Part shown: piece by piece, positions 44,416-55,639 of the stretch | Numbering within the stretch: the first letter of the stretch is position 1 | Layout of the letters: each line of letters opens with the position of its first letter | Assembly: GCF_002575655.3 (NCBI RefSeq) | Contig: NC_053039.3 | Coordinates: 224,521,622-224,585,621, forward strand | Origin: Aegilops tauschii subsp. strangulata | Taxonomy: Eukaryota; Streptophyta; Magnoliopsida; Poales; Poaceae | Reading direction: 5' to 3' | Length of the DNA stretch: 64,000 nucleotides | Position numbers and translations under genes: made by a program | Notes under the pieces: generated by a model | Told to the model about the DNA's origin: nothing | What the model saw: only the letters and a program-made list of their open reading frames with translations | The model's database searches: none

Positions 44416-45638
44416 TGTCGGGTGGTTGGTGCGACATATGCCAAGGGATGGCTTATCATTGTGGGAGCCAATAAAACGTCGCCGGTGCCCGGAAACGGGA
44501 TGAGGCGAAGACATGCACGCCGGCGGATCTTACCCAGGTTCGGGGCTCTCCGAGGAGATAACACCCCTAGTCCTGCTCTGCAGGGTCTCCGCATGATCAC
44601 TAGATCGAGAAAGGGTAGCTACAATCGCTCCTAGAGCTGTTTGGGATCAAGGGGGAAGAAGAACAAGGCTAGCTCTTGCTTCCCTCTATCTATGGTGTGT
44701 GCGCTATGCTTGGAAGCCAACTATGCTCAGAGGCCAACCATGCTCAGAGGCCAACCCTTTGCATGGGTGCTCCGAGGGGTTTATATAGGCCTACCCCCTG
44801 GGGGTACAATGGTAATCCGGCTGGGCTCTGGTCCCAGCCGTCAGTGCCTACGCTCACCGGCTTCTCCGCCGGCTGGTGGGTCCCGCCGGCTGGTGGGTCC
44901 CGCCGGCTGGTGGGTCCCGCCGGCTGCCGGCTACTTGGTCGACAGGCCGGCCCCACCGCCTAGGGTCTTGTGGGCGGCTGCTTACTGTAGCCGCGCCTCG
45001 GATGACGAGGGCTTTGTCGAGGTAAGCATGGCTACAGTGGGCCGCCTCGGGGGCTCTCACTGTAGCCTTACCTCGTCTTGTCTCCTTAATGGGCTCCTGC
45101 TTCGAGGAAGGGAGTAGCCGGCTTCTGGAGGCCGGCTACGCTCTTGGCCGACTGGGAAAGGCCGGGCCGCCTTCACGCCTCTCTCTGGCTGAAGGGGCCC
45201 GCCGCCCGCGGGCCGTACGGGAGTCGGTCGTGGGTGACGTCGAGGCCAGCATGGCTACAGTGCCGAGCCGCACGGGAGACGGCCGTCCCGTACGGCCTCC
45301 TATAGCCATGCCCGCCTCGGGCTTTGGGGGTAGTGGGCCGCACTGTGGCCACACCCCGTCGTGTCACCGTTATGTGGGAACAGCTTTGGTGGTTATGGTC
45401 TCGGCCAGCTCCTAGGAGTCGGCGTCCTTCTTGGCCGGCTTCTTGGAGTCGGCCACCCCGTAGTCGTCCTGGGGAGGAGTTGGTGAGGCTGGGTCGCCTT
45501 CCGGGAGTCGGCTTCAGAGGTAGCCGGCCAGGGAAGGCGGCCCAGTGCTCGGAGTGTTTGGAGGCCCGAAGGCCTGATAATTTTTTCAGAAGAACCAGGG
45601 GCAGTCGGTTAGGCTACCCGTGGACATTTACTCCGACA
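44416..45638 (-). mobile_element. 5' LTR of Tat2, complete
   Basis: 1,223-bp LTR, minus strand TGTCGGAGTA to CCACCCGACA. TATA-like CTATATAAAC at 44779-44788. It is followed at 45639 by Copia LTR sequence, so GCTCC (45639-45643) is the predicted 5-bp target duplication, with the partner to the left of the window. Confidence 0.92.
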
Positions 45639-46330
45639 GCTCCATTGTTGCTCCAAGCTCCATTTTCGCCCGATCTCTCTCCCTAGCCAATCAAACTTGT
45701 TGATTTGCTCGGGATTGGTTGAGAAGGCCACGATCTACACTTCCACCAAGAGAAATTTGATTCCCCCCACTTATCCCTAGCGGATCTTGTTACTCTTGGG
45801 TGTTTGAGCACCCTAGACGGTTGAGGTCACCGCGGAGCCATAGTCCATTGTGGTGAAGCTTTGTGGTGTCGTTGGGAGCCTCCAATTAAGTTGTGGAGAT
45901 TGCCCCAACCTTGTTTGTAAAGGTCCGGTCGCCGCCTTCAAGGGCACCAATAGTGGAATCACGGCATCTCGCATTGTGTGAGGGCATGAGGAGAATACGG
46001 TGGCCCTTGTGGCTTCTTGGGGAGCATTGTGCCTCCACACCGCTCCAACAGAGACGTACTTCCCCTCAAAAGGAAGGAACTTCGGTAACACATCCTCGTC
46101 TTCACCGGCTCCACTCTTGGTTATCTCGTTCCTTTACTTTAGCTAGTTTTCTTGTGTTATATCTCTTACTTGCTTGTGTGCTTGTTGCCGTTGCATCATA
46201 TAGGTTGCTCACTTAGTTGCATATCTAGACAACCTATTTTGATGCAAAGATTAATTTGGTAAAGAAAAGCTAAAAATTGTTAGTTGCCTATTCACCCCCC
46301 CCCCTCTAGTCAACTATATCGATCCTTTCA
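45639..46330 (+). mobile_element. 5' LTR (right 692 bp) of a SIRE/Maximus-like Copia element
   Basis: Matches 56220-56909 with about four substitutions and a C-run length change. It ends CCTTTCA before the primer-binding site. The first 903 bp of this LTR are missing and should lie to the left, separated by Tat2. The missing part includes the TATA box, so the visible stub is not a promoter. Confidence 0.92.
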
Positions 46331-46331
46331 A

Positions 46332-46345
46332 TTGGTATCAGAGCC
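46332..46345 (+). other. Primer-binding site of the Copia element
   Basis: TTGGTATCAGAGCC, complementary to initiator methionine tRNA, one base after the LTR end at 46330. Confidence 0.92.
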
Positions 46346-46381
46346 TCGTCTCTTTATTAAGGACTTTACCGTCCAAAGAGT

Positions 46382-47824
46382 ATGGTTGACATCGTAGACG
46401 GTGCGGAGGAGCACTCCGGTGAGAATCCAGTCTCGTCTACGGGAGATGGGGGAACCGCGGTCTCTCGTGAGGAATTCAATGTGGCGTTGGACACATTGAA
46501 AACCTGCATGACGACCAAGGTCGAAAGCATGTTGAATAAATTCTTAGAAGGGCTTAAACTTACCACCGCACCATTGAAAGTGGGTGATCCCGCTAACAAG
46601 TTGACGGATGCTACCTCCGACAAGGGGGAAGCTTCGAGCGAGAAGGCTCCTTGTTCTAGTGATAAAAATGGGACCGGCATCTTTGCCCATGTGGAACCTC
46701 CACCTGTCTATGGTGGACCGCTCCCTTCCACTCATTTGAATCATGCCGGCCCGGCCCCTAAGATTGAGAAGAATGTAGATTTTGATTCTTGGGTCTATCA
46801 TTTTAAGCGTCATTTAAATCATGTGAACACTAACCTTTGGAGAATCATTGAAGAAGGCTTTTATCCGCATGACCGAAGTAACTTCACTCCTAGAGAAGTT
46901 GTGGATCATCAATTCAATGAGAATGCTCTCTTCATCATCCAAGAAGCCATCCCACCCGAAGATCTTCCTCATCTCCGGCCTTACACCGTGGCCAAAGATG
47001 TGTGGCTCCAAGTTGTTTCCCTTTATCGGGGAGGCGCAAGCATTCAACGCTCCAACTATGAAGTGGTGCAAGATGAAGCCGACGAGTTTGCAATGAAAGA
47101 AGATGAAGAACCTCGTGAGCTTTTTCGGAGAGTAACCAAAGTCGCGGTCTCGCTCCGAGATCATGGAAGTAAGGACACGGATGACAATTGGATCAAGCGC
47201 AAGTTCCTCAAGGCAATGATGCCCTACCACAAAGCCATGTCCTCCGTAATTCGTCAAAGGCCGGACTTTCACACCTTGTCCTCAAGTGAAGTGTTGGATG
47301 AGTTTGTGGCTATGAGCATCTTGGACAAAACCGCCGACAATGCGGTTCTTCGCTCTCAAAGAGTTAAGAAGCCCAACCTTGCTCTAAAGGCCAAGGTTAG
47401 TATGGAGGAAGAGGATGAAGAGGAAGAAGAGGAGGGCAACCTCGAAGATACGAAGTATGCCTATCATGAACACATGGCTCTTGCTTCAAGGCAATTTTGG
47501 AGCAAGAAGAACACGAGGCCAAACTTCAACAAAAGCAACTCAAGTGGCGCAAAGGGCAAGCAACGGATGAGGACTTGCTTCAATTGTGGCAATGTGAGCC
47601 ACTTTGTTGCAGAGTGCCCTTACGAGAAGAGGGAAGACAATGGTGGCAAGCTCATTATAAAAGACAAGGCCAAGTCGTTCCCCAACAAGAGCAACTTCAC
47701 CAAGAAGACTCCTCCCAAGGCGTTGGTGGTTCAAGAAGAGTACAATGAGGATGATGACGATGATGAAGATAGTGAGTCAGTTGCCATGGCCTCCACGGGT
47801 GTCTCTCTTCGACTCACCCAATGA
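46382..47824 (+). CDS. Copia gag with CCHC zinc knuckle
   Basis: 480 codons starting 37 nt after the primer-binding site. The capsid-like part (WVYHFKRHLNHVN to MAMSILDKT-like sequence, codons about 140-320) resembles UBN2-type Copia gag. A zinc knuckle CFNCGNVSHFVAECPY lies near codon 405, followed by a run of acidic residues. The frame is lost at about 47800, after MASTGVSL, where a 1-nt change moves the natural continuation (FDSPNENITAKC) to another register. The premature end at 47824 is therefore a defect or a frameshift site. Confidence 0.88.
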   Translation: MVDIVDGAEEHSGENPVSSTGDGGTAVSREEFNVALDTLKTCMTTKVESMLNKFLEGLKLTTAPLKVGDPANKLTDATSDKGEASSEKAPCSSDKNGTGIFAHVEPPPVYGGPLPSTHLNHAGPAPKIEKNVDFDSWVYHFKRHLNHVNTNLWRIIEEGFYPHDRSNFTPREVVDHQFNENALFIIQEAIPPEDLPHLRPYTVAKDVWLQVVSLYRGGASIQRSNYEVVQDEADEFAMKEDEEPRELFRRVTKVAVSLRDHGSKDTDDNWIKRKFLKAMMPYHKAMSSVIRQRPDFHTLSSSEVLDEFVAMSILDKTADNAVLRSQRVKKPNLALKAKVSMEEEDEEEEEEGNLEDTKYAYHEHMALASRQFWSKKNTRPNFNKSNSSGAKGKQRMRTCFNCGNVSHFVAECPYEKREDNGGKLIIKDKAKSFPNKSNFTKKTPPKALVVQEEYNEDDDDDEDSESVAMASTGVSLRLTQ

Positions 47825-48923
47825 GAACATCACCGCCAAGTGCCTCATGGCTAAAGCCACCAATAAGGTAACCTCCAACATCAAAACTACCATCATTAAT
47901 CATCCTTCTTCGACGGATATCATTGATGAACATGAGGGGACAAATGTGGAGGAAAATGAGTTTGAGATCTTTATGGGTAAACTCAAGGGTAAATCCAAGA
48001 AGCACTTCGTTGCTCTCTTGGAACAACTTGGTGAAGCCAATGACATGATCGAGGCTCACGAAGATACCATCTCTAAGATGGAGGGGCATAGTCGTGACTA
48101 TGCCGATGAGATTTCGGATCTTTCCAATGCTCTTGACGAAGAGCGTGGTCTTCATTTGGCTCTTGAGGAGTCATACAACGATGATCATGCTAAGTTAAAG
48201 AAAGATCTTGATCATGCTCTTGTTGTGTCTCGTGTGCTAAACTCCGAGAAGGCAAAACTTGGGGTTGATCTTGCTAGACTCAAAGAGGAGTTTGGCATTC
48301 TCGACAAGGCTCACAAAGTCTTGAAGGGTGTTCATGCTAGCCTCAAGGAGTCTCATGATCAACTCCAAGTGAAGCTAACAAAGGATAAAGCCACCTTTCC
48401 TCATATGGTGTTAATTGATAATGCAAATGCTACTAACCCGTGTTGTGAGCATGTGCATCTTGTTGAGGAGAATGCTAAGTTGAAGGAGCAACTTGAGAAA
48501 GGCCTTGTGTCATGCATACAAGGTGAGAAGAACCTCAACGACCTCTTGAGCAATCAAAAGGAAGTTGTGGCCAAGGAGGGGATTGGGTTCGCACCCAATC
48601 CCAAGAACAAGAAGAAGAATGACAAGACCAAGTGACCTCCTCCTCTCAAGCAAACTTTTGTGAAGGAGGGAGAGGGTGCTTCCAAGGAGAAGAAGAACAA
48701 TGCGAAGGGTGGCGGTGTCAAGAAGAGCAATGCCACTCCTTCCAACAAAGCCGGCGACTTTAATCCTTCTTATGTGTTATGCCATGCTAGTGATGGGCAT
48801 GTTTATGCCAAATTCGTTGGTTCTCCTCATGAGTACATTGAATGGTCTATTTGGGTTCCTAAGACCCTTGTTGCTAACATCAAAGGACCCATTACAAAAT
48901 GGGTACCTAAAACCAAGCATTGA
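47795..48923 (+). pseudogene. Copia gag C-terminal coiled-coil segment with stop
   Basis: Continuation of gag-pol in the next register. A long coiled coil (EQLGEANDMIEAHEDTISKM to LKEQLEKGL) is interrupted by TGA at 48633-48635, then continues in the same frame through KEGEGASKEKKNN to KWVPKTKH before TGA at 48921-48923. Long coiled coils between zinc knuckle and protease are typical of SIRE-type elements. The protease follows in a third register. Confidence 0.75.
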
Positions 48924-48933
48924 TCTCTTGTAG

Positions 48934-51900
48934 GTGTTTGCTTCCGGTGGGGGATCATGGTTGCTCGATAGTGGAGCTACAAATCATATGACCGGAGGCA
49001 AGCACTTGGTGGTGGACGTGCACAAGATTCCATCTATGCCCACCAATGTCGAGTGGGGTGATGCCTCGTCTTCTAAGGTACTGGGACTCGGCAAAATTGT
49101 CATTTCTCATGATCTCACGATCGAGAAGGTCATGCTAGTTGAGTCCCTTGCATACAATTTACTTTCCGTTCGTCAACTTGCTATCATGGGCTTTGCCACC
49201 TTCTTTGATATTGATACCGTGGCCGTCTTGTGGAGCAAGACTCTTAAGGTAGCCTTTGTTGGGCATGTCGAGAACGGTCTCTATGTGATTAACTTTTCGG
49301 AGCGACCCACTAAGACCGCGACATGCCTAATGGCTAAAGTTGACGTGGGATGGCTTTGGCATCGCCGTTTAGCCCATGTCAATATGAGATCTTTGCAAAG
49401 TATTATCAAGGGGGACCATGTCCGTGGACTAACGAACGCTAGTTTTGCCAAAGATCGTGCTTGCAGTGCTTGTATCGAAGGAAAGTTTCATGAGAAGGCT
49501 CACCCTCCCACGACTCTTATTTACTCGAAGAGGCCGTTGGAGCTCCTTCATTTGGATCTCTTTGGGCCTCCATCCTTTGATAGTCTTGGGGGTAGAAAGT
49601 ATTGCTTGGTAATCGTGGATGACTATTCTAGATACACGTGGGTGTATTTCTTCAAGAGGAAGAGTGAGACCCAACAAACCGTCATTGACTTTGCAAATGA
49701 AGCCCAACGTCAACACAATGCAAAGATCTTGACAATAAGAAGTGACAACGGCACCGAGTTCAAGAACTACACCTTGGATGAGTTTCTCAGTGATGAGGGG
49801 ATCAAGCATCAATATTCCGCACCTTACACCCCTCAACAAAATGGTGTTGCGGAGAGGAAGAACCAGACGTTGATGGATGCGGCAAGGACCATGATGGCGG
49901 AGTTCAAGTCTCCATACAACTTTTGGGCTGAAGCCATCAACACCGCGTGTCATGCTTCAAATCGGCTCTATCTTCGCAAAGGCTTGAACAAGACTCCATA
50001 TGAGATCCTCACCGGTAACAAGCCCAACCTCAAGTACTTTCGGGTGTTCGGGTGTAAGTGTTTCATTCTCAAGAAAGGTGTTCGTTTGTCTAAATTTGAG
50101 ACTAGAGCTCATGAGGGCATATTTGTTGGTTATGCTACAAACTCCCATGCTTACCGTGTTCTCAATAAGTCCACGGGACTTATTGAGGAAACGTGTAACG
50201 TGGAGTTTGATGAAAATAACGGCTCCCAAGTGGAGCAAAGTGGTACTTGTGATGTAGGTGATGAAATTCCTCCCCAAGCCATAAGAATGGGTATTGGATA
50301 TATCCTACCCATTGAGGAACCCCTTGTGGCCGAAGGAGAAGGACAATGCTCCACTCAAGTGGAGCCATCACCAACCCAAGACCCACATGCTTCCGAAGAA
50401 CAAAGTGAAGGCCCTCAACCTCATGAACAAGATCAAGTGCAAGATCAACCTCAAGATGGTGGTGATCCACCAAATTATGCCCAAGGTCAAGTTCTTCCCC
50501 TCGAGCTAGTTCAAGATCAAGAACAAGCTCAAGATGACGCTCAAGATGATCAAGTAACCCCTCCTCACTTCACTTCCGAGGAGGAATTGGAGCGTCGTGC
50601 CGCTAAGATCACTTCCAAGCTCACCACCAAAGGTCATCTCATGGAGAATGTGGTTGGAAGCCTAAGAAAGGGGGTAAGCACTCGTAGACAATTAGCAAAC
50701 TATTGTGAACATCATGCGTTTGTTTCTTGTGTCGAACCCCAAAAGGTTTATGAAGCGCTTGAGGACCCGGATTGGCTCAACGCCATGCATGAAGAACTCA
50801 ACAACTTCGAACATAACCAAGTGTGGAAGTTAGTGCCAAGGCCAACCGGGAATCATAATGTCATTGGAACCAAGTGGATATTCAAGAACAAGCAAGACGC
50901 TCATGGAATCATTGTTCGCAACAAGGCTTGTTTGGTGGCACAAGGCTACTCCCAAGTCGAGGGTATCGACTACGGTGAAACCTTTGCCCCCGTCGCTCGC
51001 CTTGAATCTATTCGTTTGTTGATTGCCTATGCTTCTCATCATAATTTCACATTGCAACAAATGGATGTGAAAAGTGCTTTTCTTAATGGTCCCATAAATG
51101 AGTTGGTATATGTCAAACAACCCCCCGGGTTCGAAGATCCCTATTTCCCCGATCATGTGTATCAACTCCATAAGGCGCTCTATGGCCTTAAACAAGCCCC
51201 ACGTGCGTGGTATGAGCATCTTACGGAGTTGTTACAAGATCATGGATTCGAAATCGGGAAAATCGACCCCACTCTTTTTACTAAGAAGGTCAAAGGGGAG
51301 TTGTTTGTGTGCCAACTATATGTTGATGATATTATTTTTGGTTCCCCTAACAAAGCCTTCAATGAAGAATTTGCCGCTCTCATGACCTCAAAGTTTAAGA
51401 TGTCTATGATGGGAGAGTTGAAGTTCTTTCTCGGATTCGAAATCAAACAAAGAAGAGAAGGAACCTTCATCAACCAAGCCAAATACACTCAAGACATGCT
51501 AAAGAGATTCAAGCTAAGTGATGTCAAGCCGGCTTCCACTCCAATGCCCACCAAGTGCCAACTTGACATTGATCCCAATGGTAAAGCGGTGGATCAAAAG
51601 GTATATCGCTCTATGATTGGATCCTTGCTTTACCTTTGTGCATCTAGACCGGATATCATGTTGAGTGTGGGAATATGTGCACGGTTTCAAGCCGCACCTA
51701 AGGAAAGCCACTTTGTGGCGGTCAAGCGAATCTTTCGATATTTGGCTCATACCCCAAACTTTGGCCTATGGTACCCAAGAGGAGCAAACTTCAAGCTTGT
51801 AGGTTATTCGGACTCCGATTGGGCGGGAGACAAAGTGGATAGGAAGTCCACTTCCGGAGGGTGCCAATTTCTTGGTTGCTCTTTGGTAAGTTGGTCTTCT

Positions 51901-52314
51901 AAAAAGCAAAGTTGTGTGTCTCTCTCGTCCACCGAAGCGGAGTATGTGGCGGCCGGAAGTTGTTGTGCACAACTCTTATGGATGAGGCAAACTTTAAAGG
52001 ATTACGGTGTCATTTGTGACAAAGTGCCTCTTTGGTGTGACAATGAAAGTGCTATCAAGATTTCTCTCAACCCGGTGCAACACTTCAAGACAAAGCATAT
52101 TGAGATTCGGTATCACTTCATCTGGGATCATATTAGGCGAGGGGAGATCGAGCTCAACTATGTCAACACTCATGATAACCTTGCAGATATTTTCACGAAG
52201 CCATTGGATGAAGCAAGATTTCGCGAGTTAAGGCATGAGCTAAATATCATTGATTCGAGCAATGTGGTTCGAACCTTTGCACACCCCTCACATTCATTGT
52301 GCATTCTTGTCTAG
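48934..52314 (+). CDS. Copia pol: protease, integrase, RT and RNase H
   Basis: 1,126 intact codons in the Copia order. Protease [11 protein letters not shown] (codons about 8-18); integrase with zinc finger HRRLAHVNM and CSACIEGK, then [16 protein letters not shown] and NGVAERKNQ for the DDE residues; a Gln/Asp-rich linker (near 50370-50560); RT with [11 protein letters not shown] and [10 protein letters not shown] (near 51318); RNase H with [28 protein letters not shown] and DIFTKPLD. Integrase before RT separates it from the Gypsy elements of this window. The first ATG is likely not the natural start because gag and pol would be one polyprotein. All catalytic residues are present. Confidence 0.95.
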   Translation: MFASGGGSWLLDSGATNHMTGGKHLVVDVHKIPSMPTNVEWGDASSSKVLGLGKIVISHDLTIEKVMLVESLAYNLLSVRQLAIMGFATFFDIDTVAVLWSKTLKVAFVGHVENGLYVINFSERPTKTATCLMAKVDVGWLWHRRLAHVNMRSLQSIIKGDHVRGLTNASFAKDRACSACIEGKFHEKAHPPTTLIYSKRPLELLHLDLFGPPSFDSLGGRKYCLVIVDDYSRYTWVYFFKRKSETQQTVIDFANEAQRQHNAKILTIRSDNGTEFKNYTLDEFLSDEGIKHQYSAPYTPQQNGVAERKNQTLMDAARTMMAEFKSPYNFWAEAINTACHASNRLYLRKGLNKTPYEILTGNKPNLKYFRVFGCKCFILKKGVRLSKFETRAHEGIFVGYATNSHAYRVLNKSTGLIEETCNVEFDENNGSQVEQSGTCDVGDEIPPQAIRMGIGYILPIEEPLVAEGEGQCSTQVEPSPTQDPHASEEQSEGPQPHEQDQVQDQPQDGGDPPNYAQGQVLPLELVQDQEQAQDDAQDDQVTPPHFTSEEELERRAAKITSKLTTKGHLMENVVGSLRKGVSTRRQLANYCEHHAFVSCVEPQKVYEALEDPDWLNAMHEELNNFEHNQVWKLVPRPTGNHNVIGTKWIFKNKQDAHGIIVRNKACLVAQGYSQVEGIDYGETFAPVARLESIRLLIAYASHHNFTLQQMDVKSAFLNGPINELVYVKQPPGFEDPYFPDHVYQLHKALYGLKQAPRAWYEHLTELLQDHGFEIGKIDPTLFTKKVKGELFVCQLYVDDIIFGSPNKAFNEEFAALMTSKFKMSMMGELKFFLGFEIKQRREGTFINQAKYTQDMLKRFKLSDVKPASTPMPTKCQLDIDPNGKAVDQKVYRSMIGSLLYLCASRPDIMLSVGICARFQAAPKESHFVAVKRIFRYLAHTPNFGLWYPRGANFKLVGYSDSDWAGDKVDRKSTSGGCQFLGCSLVSWSSKKQSCVSLSSTEAEYVAAGSCCAQLLWMRQTLKDYGVICDKVPLWCDNESAIKISLNPVQHFKTKHIEIRYHFIWDHIRRGEIELNYVNTHDNLADIFTKPLDEARFRELRHELNIIDSSNVVRTFAHPSHSLCILV

Positions 52315-52636
52315 GTGTAGGCTTGGACGTAGGGGGAGTGTTGTTCTCTCAATGAACTTTCCCTCCCCTCACAATGCATAAACTGATCTCACTCTTTCAC
52401 ATTAGCCTTTTTTGATGGTACTTGTGCTTCAAAGACGAGCTTTGGTCATGGGCCCAAGGATAATTCTTCGCGGTGCCATACCAAGTGACTCAAACATAGG
52501 TGGCCTCGGCCACCGCCCTCTCGTATAGAGGCGTGTGATTCTTGTTCTCTTGCTAGTGCTCTTGTTGGTCTTCTTGTCGTTGTTTCCCGTCTTTCGTTTT
52601 GCACCATATGTGTTGAGTCTGGTTTGAGTTGCGCTG

Positions 52637-53254
52637 GGCGGTACTACCGTTGTGCAGGAGCGGTACTACCGCTTATGTGGCTAAGCGGTACTACCGCCTT
52701 TCACCACGGTACTACCGCTGAGGGGCGGGGCCAGGGGGTTAAGTCGTGGGCAGGGGTGGTTTCCTCCACCCCATACCCATTTGCTTCGTCCCCTGGTTCC
52801 TCTTCCTCTCTCTCCAGCGCCATCTCGCCGCGGGAAGGCTCCGGCGGCCCTCCGTCTCCGGACCGTTCCTCTCCATTTCCTTCGGTGGAGTCGATCCCCA
52901 CCTCGTCCTCTTGCCATGGATGCCGGTATTGCCCCCGTTCCTCTTCTCTTCTTGTCTAGTTTTCAGATCTCGCGTTTTAGGGGCAATAGTAGTTGCATCT
53001 CTAGATTTTTGGCCAAATCTAGGCTTGAGTAAGTTGGAGAAGGCAACTAGACTCTTTGGATTGATGTTTGGTAGGTTTATTTTTGAATTTGGCATCCCCG
53101 GTAGTGCCGGATCTGACCACGGGAGTAGGGATCCGCCGTGCCCCGTCTCGGGCGGTACTACCGCCCATCTGGCACGGTACTACCGCTCCACGGAGCGGTA
53201 CTACCGCTTATGTGGCTAAGCGGTACTACCGCTGAGCAGGCACGGTACTACCGC
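52637..53254 (+). repeat. Array of GCGGTACTACCGC inverted-repeat motifs, internal
   Basis: Nine copies, exact or with one or two changes, of GCGGTACTACCGC (arms GCGGTA and TACCGC around one C), in two clusters at 52637-52720 and 53150-53254. The clusters share a longer unit of GAGCGGTACTACCGCTTA followed by TGTGGCTAAG. All have C in the centre, the reverse complement of the LTR array at 55640-56125. The sequence between clusters is CT-rich with no clear gene. The surrounding 52315-53298 is the untranslated stretch after pol. Confidence 0.85.
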
Positions 53255-53298
53255 TGGATGCCCAGTTCCATTGTTTCCTACCACATGTTGATCCATAT

Positions 53299-54793
53299 TT
53301 GTTGTGTTTATTTGGTTTTGATCGTTCCTTCTGGTTGCTTCTTGTGTCCGTGTGTTTGGTTCCAGGTGATGAACATCCTGAGCAGCAAGTCCGCCGTGTC
53401 AACCCCGGGCGTTCAACGTCGAAGCGGTACCGCTCATCTGAGACTGCAGGTGGTTCTTCCAGTGCTCCACAGCCGGCAGGGGGTGCTTCCTCAAGTGCTA
53501 ATCCTCCTCGCAAGAAGAACATTTCCAGCCGACCGAAGCCAAGTGGCAAGAAAGTGACTGAGATGTCTAGCAAGGAATTCTGGGACAGGCGTCGGCGCAA
53601 CCCCTATGAGGAAGACCAAGAACCCAATCTTGTCAATCGCCCGTTCTGGAACCGGTTTCAGTATGACACATACTTTGATGTGATCAAGGCTAAGAAGAAC
53701 CTCTTTGTCAATGTTCATTCCATCAACACGGATGCTATGGAGAAGGACCTTGAGTACTTTGATGATGCCCTTCAGATGTGCTCTCAGTTGAACATTCTCA
53801 GGATCATGCAGTTCAACAAGGACTTTGATGCAGATTTGTTGGCACAATTCTTTGCCACTGTTCACCTAGGAACTGATGCAGACAGGACTCTGACTTGGAT
53901 GACAAATGGAAAGGTGCTAGCTGTCAAGTGGCAGGCCTTCATGGGGCTGCTTGAGGTGGAAGATCAAGGGCTCGAGACTCCAGTTGGTTTTCTTCCTCAC
54001 CAAAATGTCACCTCCACTCACAAGCAAGCCCTCTGGCCCTACTGTACTCGGAAGGTCCACCCTGAGACCAGGAAGGAAACCAATGAGTTGTCTACCTATC
54101 TGGACATCCTTCACCGTATCTTCCCCGAGACTCTCTTCCCTCGTATTGGGAATCTGGACATGGTACACTCTTACCTTGTGGACATGCTTCTCTTCTGCCA
54201 GCGTGAGAAGGACGCAAACACCGGCGAGTCCCTGGACATCTCTCACGTCATGTGGTCTGAGCTTCTGGCGGCTGTTTCTGAGCGCAAGTGCCCAATTTAT
54301 GGTCCGTTCATCATGTTGCTTATTGAGAGGGCCTGGAGACATACCTATCCTGAGGAGTAGCTGGAAACTGGAGAGTTGGTCTCTCATGAGATCAAGCGTC
54401 TGAGGAAGAAGGATAATTGGGGTAGATCTGGAGCTCCATCTTCTGCTGCTGCCATGGAGACCGAGGACGAGGCTGATGCCGGTGATGATGATGAGGATTA
54501 TGTACCTCCTGGGACAGAGCCTTCTGCGGCAGAGTCCTCTTGGGCAAAGAAGCTCAAACGCAAGATGAAGAAGCTATTCTGCATGGAGTCTCATGGTCAG
54601 TACATGACTCATGTGGCTGAGAAGAAGGCAAGAGGACATGGGTGCGACAGTCACCAACGGCTCTGAGGGTCAGATTACCGAGGAGGAGGAGTGGATCCAG
54701 CAGCACTGTCCGTGGACCGACTCAGATGCCGAGCAGTTTCCGGGCGAGGACGGCAATGCAGATGATCACGCAGAGTCCTGATGTTCGAGATCC
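53299..54793 (+). pseudogene. SIRE/Maximus extra ORF (env-like) with stop and frameshift
   Basis: Frame downstream of pol, where SIRE-type Copia elements carry an additional ORF often called env-like. 353 codons open to TAG at 54358-54360, then the same frame continues (ETGELVSHEIKRLRKKDNW) to 54666, and a shift leads to EGQITEEEEWIQQHCPW and an acidic end near 54780. It is rich in charged residues, with a core FWNRFQYDTYFDVIKAKK. A hydrophobic stretch at the start (FWLLLVSVCLVPG) runs into TTGGTTCCAG, a good splice acceptor, so it may be intron and not a signal peptide. No fusion peptide or clear membrane anchor was seen; the function is unknown. Confidence 0.65.
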
Positions 54794-55316
54794 TCAGCAT
54801 GCTCTCACCTGGAGCCGTAGGTTAGCTCTTTGCCCCTTTTGGTGTCTCGATGCCAAAGGGGGAGAGAGTTTAGGGATTTGCGTTGTTGTGTTGCGAGTGT
54901 GTCTTTACCTTGTGCTTTCGTTGTGTGCTACCTTGTGCTTTGCTTGGACCTTGTGCTTTGCTTGGTTTTGTGTTCAGTGAGACTTTAGTTCGAGTCATAT
55001 GGTGTGAGACATATGCTACCCCATCCTTATCATATCTTTATCTTTGTCTCTAGTCATTTGATATCTCATGAGTTATATGCTTCATTATGTTATATATCCT
55101 GCTATCTTGTATCTCGCTTAGGTTGTTGGTCTCTAAAATACAGGGGGAGTGTTGATCCTAGTATGTGTGTCGTGCAGTTCAAAGCACTTATCTTGATGGC
55201 ACACATCTAGGGGGTGCCCGTCTATATTTTAGAGATTTGGGGTTTGCTTATGTCCTTTGTCTTTTCCCAGTTGTGCAAATCTCGTATTGTCATCAATCCA
55301 CCAAAAAGGGGGAGAT
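54794..55316 (+). other. Copia 3' untranslated region and polypurine tract
   Basis: T/G-rich non-coding sequence with repeated TTGTGCTTTGCTTGG units near 54905-54965 and several AAAGGGGGAG motifs (54855 and elsewhere). It ends with the polypurine tract AAAAAGGGGGAGAT (55303-55316) at the 3' LTR. Confidence 0.7.
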
Positions 55317-55639
55317 TGTAAGGGCATGTTTATCCCTAAGATGTTTTGGTGATTGATGACAATGCTTTTGCGGACTAATCGTGTGCGTTGAGTGTTTTTC
55401 AGAGATTCATCCTTTTGGCACGAGACGATTTCCTCCCCTCGGAGCTTGAAGCGAAGACGGTGTAGTCCTTTCGGATTAGTTTGGTGGACTAGTTTCATAG
55501 GGATCACCATACTATCAAGAGGGGGTCCGTTTTGGAAAGGCTAGGGCGGAATCATCATGTACACTTCCTTTGCCCCTCCCTCCGAGCCTTTCCGTTTCGA
55601 TGATGGGCTTGTTTCTCTTCTCATTGTGCACTCTCTGGT

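Larger units (their letters stand above)
32207..45638 (-). mobile_element. Tat2: Tat-lineage Ty3/Gypsy element, defective
   Basis: Minus-strand element with a 5' LTR (44416-45638), primer-binding site, gag, protease, RT, extra RNase H, truncated integrase, a plus-strand antisense gene, a polypurine tract (minus TTCGGGGACTAC beside 33381) and a 3' LTR. It has the same architecture as Tat1 but different LTRs and only moderate protein similarity, so it is another family. The coding part has an in-frame stop, at least three frameshifts and a missing integrase C-terminus, while the LTRs are almost identical. Confidence 0.9.

Noticed and set aside
45893..46216. 107-codon frame in the Copia LTR, also at 56474-56797
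   Set aside because: Present only because both LTR copies are nearly identical; no domain and it ends within U5.
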